Below, piece by piece: positions 60,632-64,000 of a stretch of 64,000 bases of DNA. Where the stretch lies: positions 1,718,301 through 1,782,300 of the forward strand of contig NZ_JAPDNR010000001.1 in NCBI RefSeq assembly GCF_025989125.1, in the 5' to 3' direction. Source of the stretch: Chitinophaga nivalis (lineage in GTDB: Bacteria > Bacteroidota > Bacteroidia > Chitinophagales > Chitinophagaceae). Made by a program: the position numbers and the translations under genes. The notes beneath the pieces are model-generated. The model saw only the letters and a list, made by a program, of their open reading frames with translations. It was not told the origin of the DNA and made no database searches. How positions within the stretch are numbered: the first letter of the stretch is position 1; each line of letters starts with the position of its first letter.

Positions 60632-62530
60632 ATGATTAATCTAGTTTGGCTGGTACCATTTTTACCATTATTGGGTTTCCTGGTGAATGGGTTGGGACGC
60701 AGATTTTTATCCAAGTCCCTGGTAGGATTTGTTGGCAGTGGCACAGTGCTGGCTGCTTTTGTGATAAGTGTATTAATGTTCCTGGAAGCAAAAGCCCCGG
60801 GCTTTACGCCACAGGTAGTAACCTTGTTTGATTTTATTACGGTAGGTACCCTGCACATTCCTTTTGCCTTTCAGGTAGATCAGCTGAGTGCCTTGTTCCT
60901 GCTGGTGATCACCGGCGTAGGTACCCTGATCCATATCTACTCTACCTCTTACATGCATGAGGAAAGCGATGAGAGTTTCGCACGGTATTTTGCGTACCTG
61001 AACCTCTTTGTATTCTCCATGCTGATTCTGGTACTGGGTGCAAACTATGTAATGATGTTCATCGGTTGGGAAGGTGTAGGATTATGTTCTTACCTCCTGA
61101 TTGGTTTCTGGTTTAAAAATCCCAGCTATAACAACGCCGCTAAAAAGGCATTCGTGATGAACCGTATCGGAGACCTGGGTTTCCTGCTCGGTATCTTCTT
61201 CATGATTATGCAGTTTGGCACCGTTACTTTCCCGGAAGTATTTGCCAAAGCAGCACCGCTGGGTATCAATAATCCAACACTGGTGGCCATTGCCATGCTG
61301 ATGTTTGTGGGTGCAATGGGTAAATCGGCTCAGATTCCGCTTTATACCTGGTTACCGGATGCGATGGCGGGTCCTACACCGGTATCAGCGCTGATCCACG
61401 CGGCAACGATGGTAACCGCAGGTATCTATATGATTGCCCGCAGTAACGTGATTTATACGCTGGCTCCTTCTATCCAGACGGTGATTGCCGTAATTGGGGT
61501 GGCTACAGCGTTATTTGCTGCTTCCATTGCCCTCAAACAAAATGATATTAAAAAAGTGCTGGCTTATTCTACGGTGAGCCAGTTGGGTTATATGTTCCTG
61601 GCACTGGGCGTGGGCGCTTATTCAGCAGCGGTATTCCACGTAATGACACACGCTTTCTTCAAAGCGTTGTTGTTCCTGGGTTCCGGTTCCGTGATCCATG
61701 CCATGGGAGGCGAACAGGATATCCGTAAAATGGGCGGGCTGAAAAAATTCATGCCTACTACCCATTGGACATTCCTGGTAGGCTGTCTGGCGATTGCCGG
61801 TATCCCCGGTTTCTCCGGCTTCTTCTCCAAAGATGAAATCCTTGCCAACGCGTTTGCCAACAACCCGGTATTATATGTACTCGGATTATTGGGTGCGCTG
61901 ATGACGGCTTTTTATATGTTCCGGTTATATTTCATTACCTTCTCCGGTAAATTCCGGGGTACCCATGATCAGGAGCATCACCTGCATGAAAGTCCTGCAG
62001 CGATGACGTTGCCGTTGATTATCCTGGCGCTGCTCTCCGTATTTGGTGGTTATGTTGGTTTACCGGAAGTATTTGGTGTAAAGAATTTCCTGGCTACTTA
62101 CCTGGAACCCATCTTTGCCCAGTCAGCTCCTTTTGCTACCGCACATCACCTCTCTCATAGTACAGAATGGTTACTGATGGGTATCAGCAGTGCCCTGGTC
62201 ATTGTAATGATACTGCTGGCCCGTGGGAAATTTGCCGCTTATGAAGAAACCGGTAAAGAAAATACAGGCCTGGCGAAAGTACTCGAGAACAAATGGTATA
62301 TCGATGAACTGTACGATGCAATCATTGTAAAGCCATTATATGAACTGGCCCGCTTCTTCCGGGATGTAGTAGAAAAGGCAGGTATCGACAAACTGGTAAA
62401 TGGTATCGGAAGTGGTGTACAATGGGGTGGTCAGAAAATCCGCCTCGTACAGAACGGACAGGTAGGTTTTTACATCTTTGCCATGGTGATCGGTATGATT
62501 GTATTATTTGTGATCGGATTCTTATTATAA
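60632..62530 (+). CDS. nuoL: NADH-quinone oxidoreductase subunit L
   Basis: This is an antiporter-like proton-pumping subunit (632 residues) with about 16 helices. Conserved segments are GWEGVGLCSYLLIGFW, GKSAQIPLYTWLPDAMAGPTPVSALIHAATMVTAG and the helix HL region near the C-terminus. The length agrees with the family. Confidence 0.97.
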   Translation: MINLVWLVPFLPLLGFLVNGLGRRFLSKSLVGFVGSGTVLAAFVISVLMFLEAKAPGFTPQVVTLFDFITVGTLHIPFAFQVDQLSALFLLVITGVGTLIHIYSTSYMHEESDESFARYFAYLNLFVFSMLILVLGANYVMMFIGWEGVGLCSYLLIGFWFKNPSYNNAAKKAFVMNRIGDLGFLLGIFFMIMQFGTVTFPEVFAKAAPLGINNPTLVAIAMLMFVGAMGKSAQIPLYTWLPDAMAGPTPVSALIHAATMVTAGIYMIARSNVIYTLAPSIQTVIAVIGVATALFAASIALKQNDIKKVLAYSTVSQLGYMFLALGVGAYSAAVFHVMTHAFFKALLFLGSGSVIHAMGGEQDIRKMGGLKKFMPTTHWTFLVGCLAIAGIPGFSGFFSKDEILANAFANNPVLYVLGLLGALMTAFYMFRLYFITFSGKFRGTHDQEHHLHESPAAMTLPLIILALLSVFGGYVGLPEVFGVKNFLATYLEPIFAQSAPFATAHHLSHSTEWLLMGISSALVIVMILLARGKFAAYEETGKENTGLAKVLENKWYIDELYDAIIVKPLYELARFFRDVVEKAGIDKLVNGIGSGVQWGGQKIRLVQNGQVGFYIFAMVIGMIVLFVIGFLL

Positions 62531-62563
62531 ACCAATAGCAGAAGTTACAAGCGCAGATAAATT

Positions 62564-64000
62564 ATGTTGACAGTTTTATTAATATTGATTCCTTTCATTG
62601 CAGGCCTGATTACATTTGGTCTGAAGGGGTCCGGGCCTAAAGTACTGGGCATGATTTCGTCGCTGGCTACGGTGACACTGGCAATAGGGACATGGTGCCG
62701 CTTTCGGACGGCGCCGGAAAGTCTCAATCTGGTTGCCAACTGGATTCCGCAGCTGGGGAGCCAGTTCCGGGTAGGATTAGATGGAATGGGGGTGATGCTT
62801 TGCTTACTTACAGCGATTGCTTTTCTGCTTATTTTCATCACCATTTATAACCGCAACTACGAGCAGTCCAACAGCTTCTATGGTTTAATGTTATTATCGC
62901 AGGCGGGTCTTACCGGTGTATTCACCGCATTTGACGCCCTGCAGTTTTACATATTCTGGGAACTGGCACTGATTCCTGTTTATTTTCTTTGCTCCCTGTG
63001 GGGAGGAGAAAAACGGATCGCCGTTACCTTTAAATTCTTCATTTACACTTTCCTGGGTTCCCTGTTAATGCTGGTAGGTATTATCTACCTGTATTTCCAG
63101 ACACCGGATCACTCTTTCAGCTGGACCTCCTTCACGGGTACACAGCTGAGTGCCGGCGACCAGAAATGGTTATTCTGGCTGTTCTTTGTGGCCTTTGCCA
63201 TCAAGATGCCGGTATTTCCTTTCCATACCTGGCAGCCCGATACGTATGAACAATCTCCCACACCTGTTACCATGATCCTTTCCGGTGTAATGGTGAAGAT
63301 GGGGCTGTTCGGCGTGATCCGCTGGTTACTGCCGGTAGTGCCGCAGGGTGCTGCCATGTGGTCTGATGTAGTGATTGTGCTGAGCATCATCGGTATCATC
63401 TATGCTTCCTGCATCGCTATGGTACAAAATGACCTGAAACGCCTGATCGCTTATTCCTCTATTGCCCACATCGGTCTGATGTGTGCGGCTATCTTTGCCA
63501 ACAATGAGCAAAGCCTGCAAGGGGTGTTGGTACAGTTGTTCAACCACGGTATCAACATTGTGGGATTGTGGATTGTGGTAGAAATTATTCAGCAACGCCT
63601 GGGTGTAAAGAACATGGACGAACTGGGAGGCATTGCACAGAAAGCGCCACGTCTCGCTATTTTCCTCGTTATTATCAGTCTGGCTAACATCGGTCTCCCG
63701 CTTACCAACGGTTTTATTGGTGAGTTCCTGATGTTCAGCGGATTGTTCCAACATAATCATTGGTTTATGGCATTTGCCGGATTGGGTATTATTCTGTCTG
63801 CAGTGTATACACTGAATATGATTCAGAAAGTAATATTCGGTCAGGGAAATACTTTAACCGAAACAACTACGGACCTGCTGCCTGGTGAAACCCTGGTATT
63901 GAGTCTGGTGGTAATCATGATTATTGTGCTGGGTGTTTATCCAAAACCAATGCTGGATTTGGTGAGCGGCACCACTGAAATGGCAAGTAAATTATTTTGA
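62564..64000 (+). CDS. nuoM: NADH-quinone oxidoreductase subunit M
   Basis: This antiporter-like proton-pumping subunit (478 residues) has FYIFWELALIPVYFL, KMPVFPFHTWQPDTYEQSPTP and LKRLIAYSSIAHIG. It appears complete, because the stop TGA is the last codon of the window (63998-64000). nuoN is expected just past the edge. Confidence 0.96.
   Translation: MLTVLLILIPFIAGLITFGLKGSGPKVLGMISSLATVTLAIGTWCRFRTAPESLNLVANWIPQLGSQFRVGLDGMGVMLCLLTAIAFLLIFITIYNRNYEQSNSFYGLMLLSQAGLTGVFTAFDALQFYIFWELALIPVYFLCSLWGGEKRIAVTFKFFIYTFLGSLLMLVGIIYLYFQTPDHSFSWTSFTGTQLSAGDQKWLFWLFFVAFAIKMPVFPFHTWQPDTYEQSPTPVTMILSGVMVKMGLFGVIRWLLPVVPQGAAMWSDVVIVLSIIGIIYASCIAMVQNDLKRLIAYSSIAHIGLMCAAIFANNEQSLQGVLVQLFNHGINIVGLWIVVEIIQQRLGVKNMDELGGIAQKAPRLAIFLVIISLANIGLPLTNGFIGEFLMFSGLFQHNHWFMAFAGLGIILSAVYTLNMIQKVIFGQGNTLTETTTDLLPGETLVLSLVVIMIIVLGVYPKPMLDLVSGTTEMASKLF

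Overview
The window looks like chromosomal DNA of a Bacteroidota bacterium, most probably a Chitinophagaceae/Chitinophaga-type member. The reasons are: promoters of the Bacteroidota -33/-7 type (TTTG, 19-20 bases, TAnnTTTG) upstream of pdhC, atpD, purA and nuoA; few Shine-Dalgarno sequences; an ATP synthase beta/epsilon pair (atpDC) standing apart from the rest of the atp genes, with a short 85-residue epsilon; a NuoG without its molybdopterin domain; Bacteroidota-type small membrane proteins; and a secreted GH2/GH29 glycosidase pair. No plasmid, phage, insertion sequence, tRNA, rRNA or CRISPR array was seen. Most of the window is housekeeping.

Layout. 0.4-4.1 kb, minus strand: pdhC (E2 of pyruvate dehydrogenase) and dnaX. 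4.2-7.7 kb, minus: an M48-like membrane protein that has lost zinc ligands, and a YghO-like acyltransferase. 7.8-8.9 kb: a membrane-anchored protein and a GNAT acetyltransferase. 9.0-10.5 kb, minus: a lipoprotein with very repetitive Gln/Asn-rich sequence. 10.8-12.7 kb: pnuC and a Tat-exported phosphoesterase. 13.0-14.9 kb: atpD-atpC. 15.4-16.4 kb: yqgE/algH and a candidate small RNA. 16.4-18.6 kb: a histidine kinase and a degenerate ThiF/MoeB-like protein. 18.6-24.5 kb: LD-carboxypeptidase, metG and a fadN-type beta-oxidation enzyme. 24.6-28.7 kb: an ABC exporter, then surE, a small membrane protein and lpxB. 28.8-32.8 kb: beta-mannosidase and alpha-L-fucosidase. 32.9-40.3 kb: a response regulator, rel/spoT, purA, a very acidic protein, pabB and a TIGR01777-type epimerase. 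40.5-46.5 kb: a secreted protein, a DUF6427-like membrane protein, purQ, a stand-alone DsbD alpha domain and dsbD. 46.6-48.4 kb, minus: hisS and a low-molecular-weight phosphatase. 48.8-51.7 kb: a small membrane protein, a PstS-like lipoprotein and a TPR protein. 51.8-64.0 kb: the nuoA-M complex I operon, which continues past the right edge.

How the parts fit. PDH, beta-oxidation, complex I and ATP synthase form a respiratory energy core. purA, purQ and Rel/SpoT connect nucleotide synthesis with the stringent response. The glycosidases, LD-carboxypeptidase, DsbD and lipoproteins serve the envelope.

No complete new system is obvious. The most unusual observations are: (1) 7-base tandem arrays at nuo gene junctions that contain stop and start codons; (2) a perfect 18-bp inverted repeat over the pabB start codon; (3) exchange of the redox cysteines between a stand-alone DsbD alpha domain and full-length DsbD; (4) two conserved-fold proteins (M48-like and ThiF-like) without catalytic residues; (5) a candidate terminator-ended small RNA upstream of algH; (6) hairpins in the atpD leader and between atpD and atpC.
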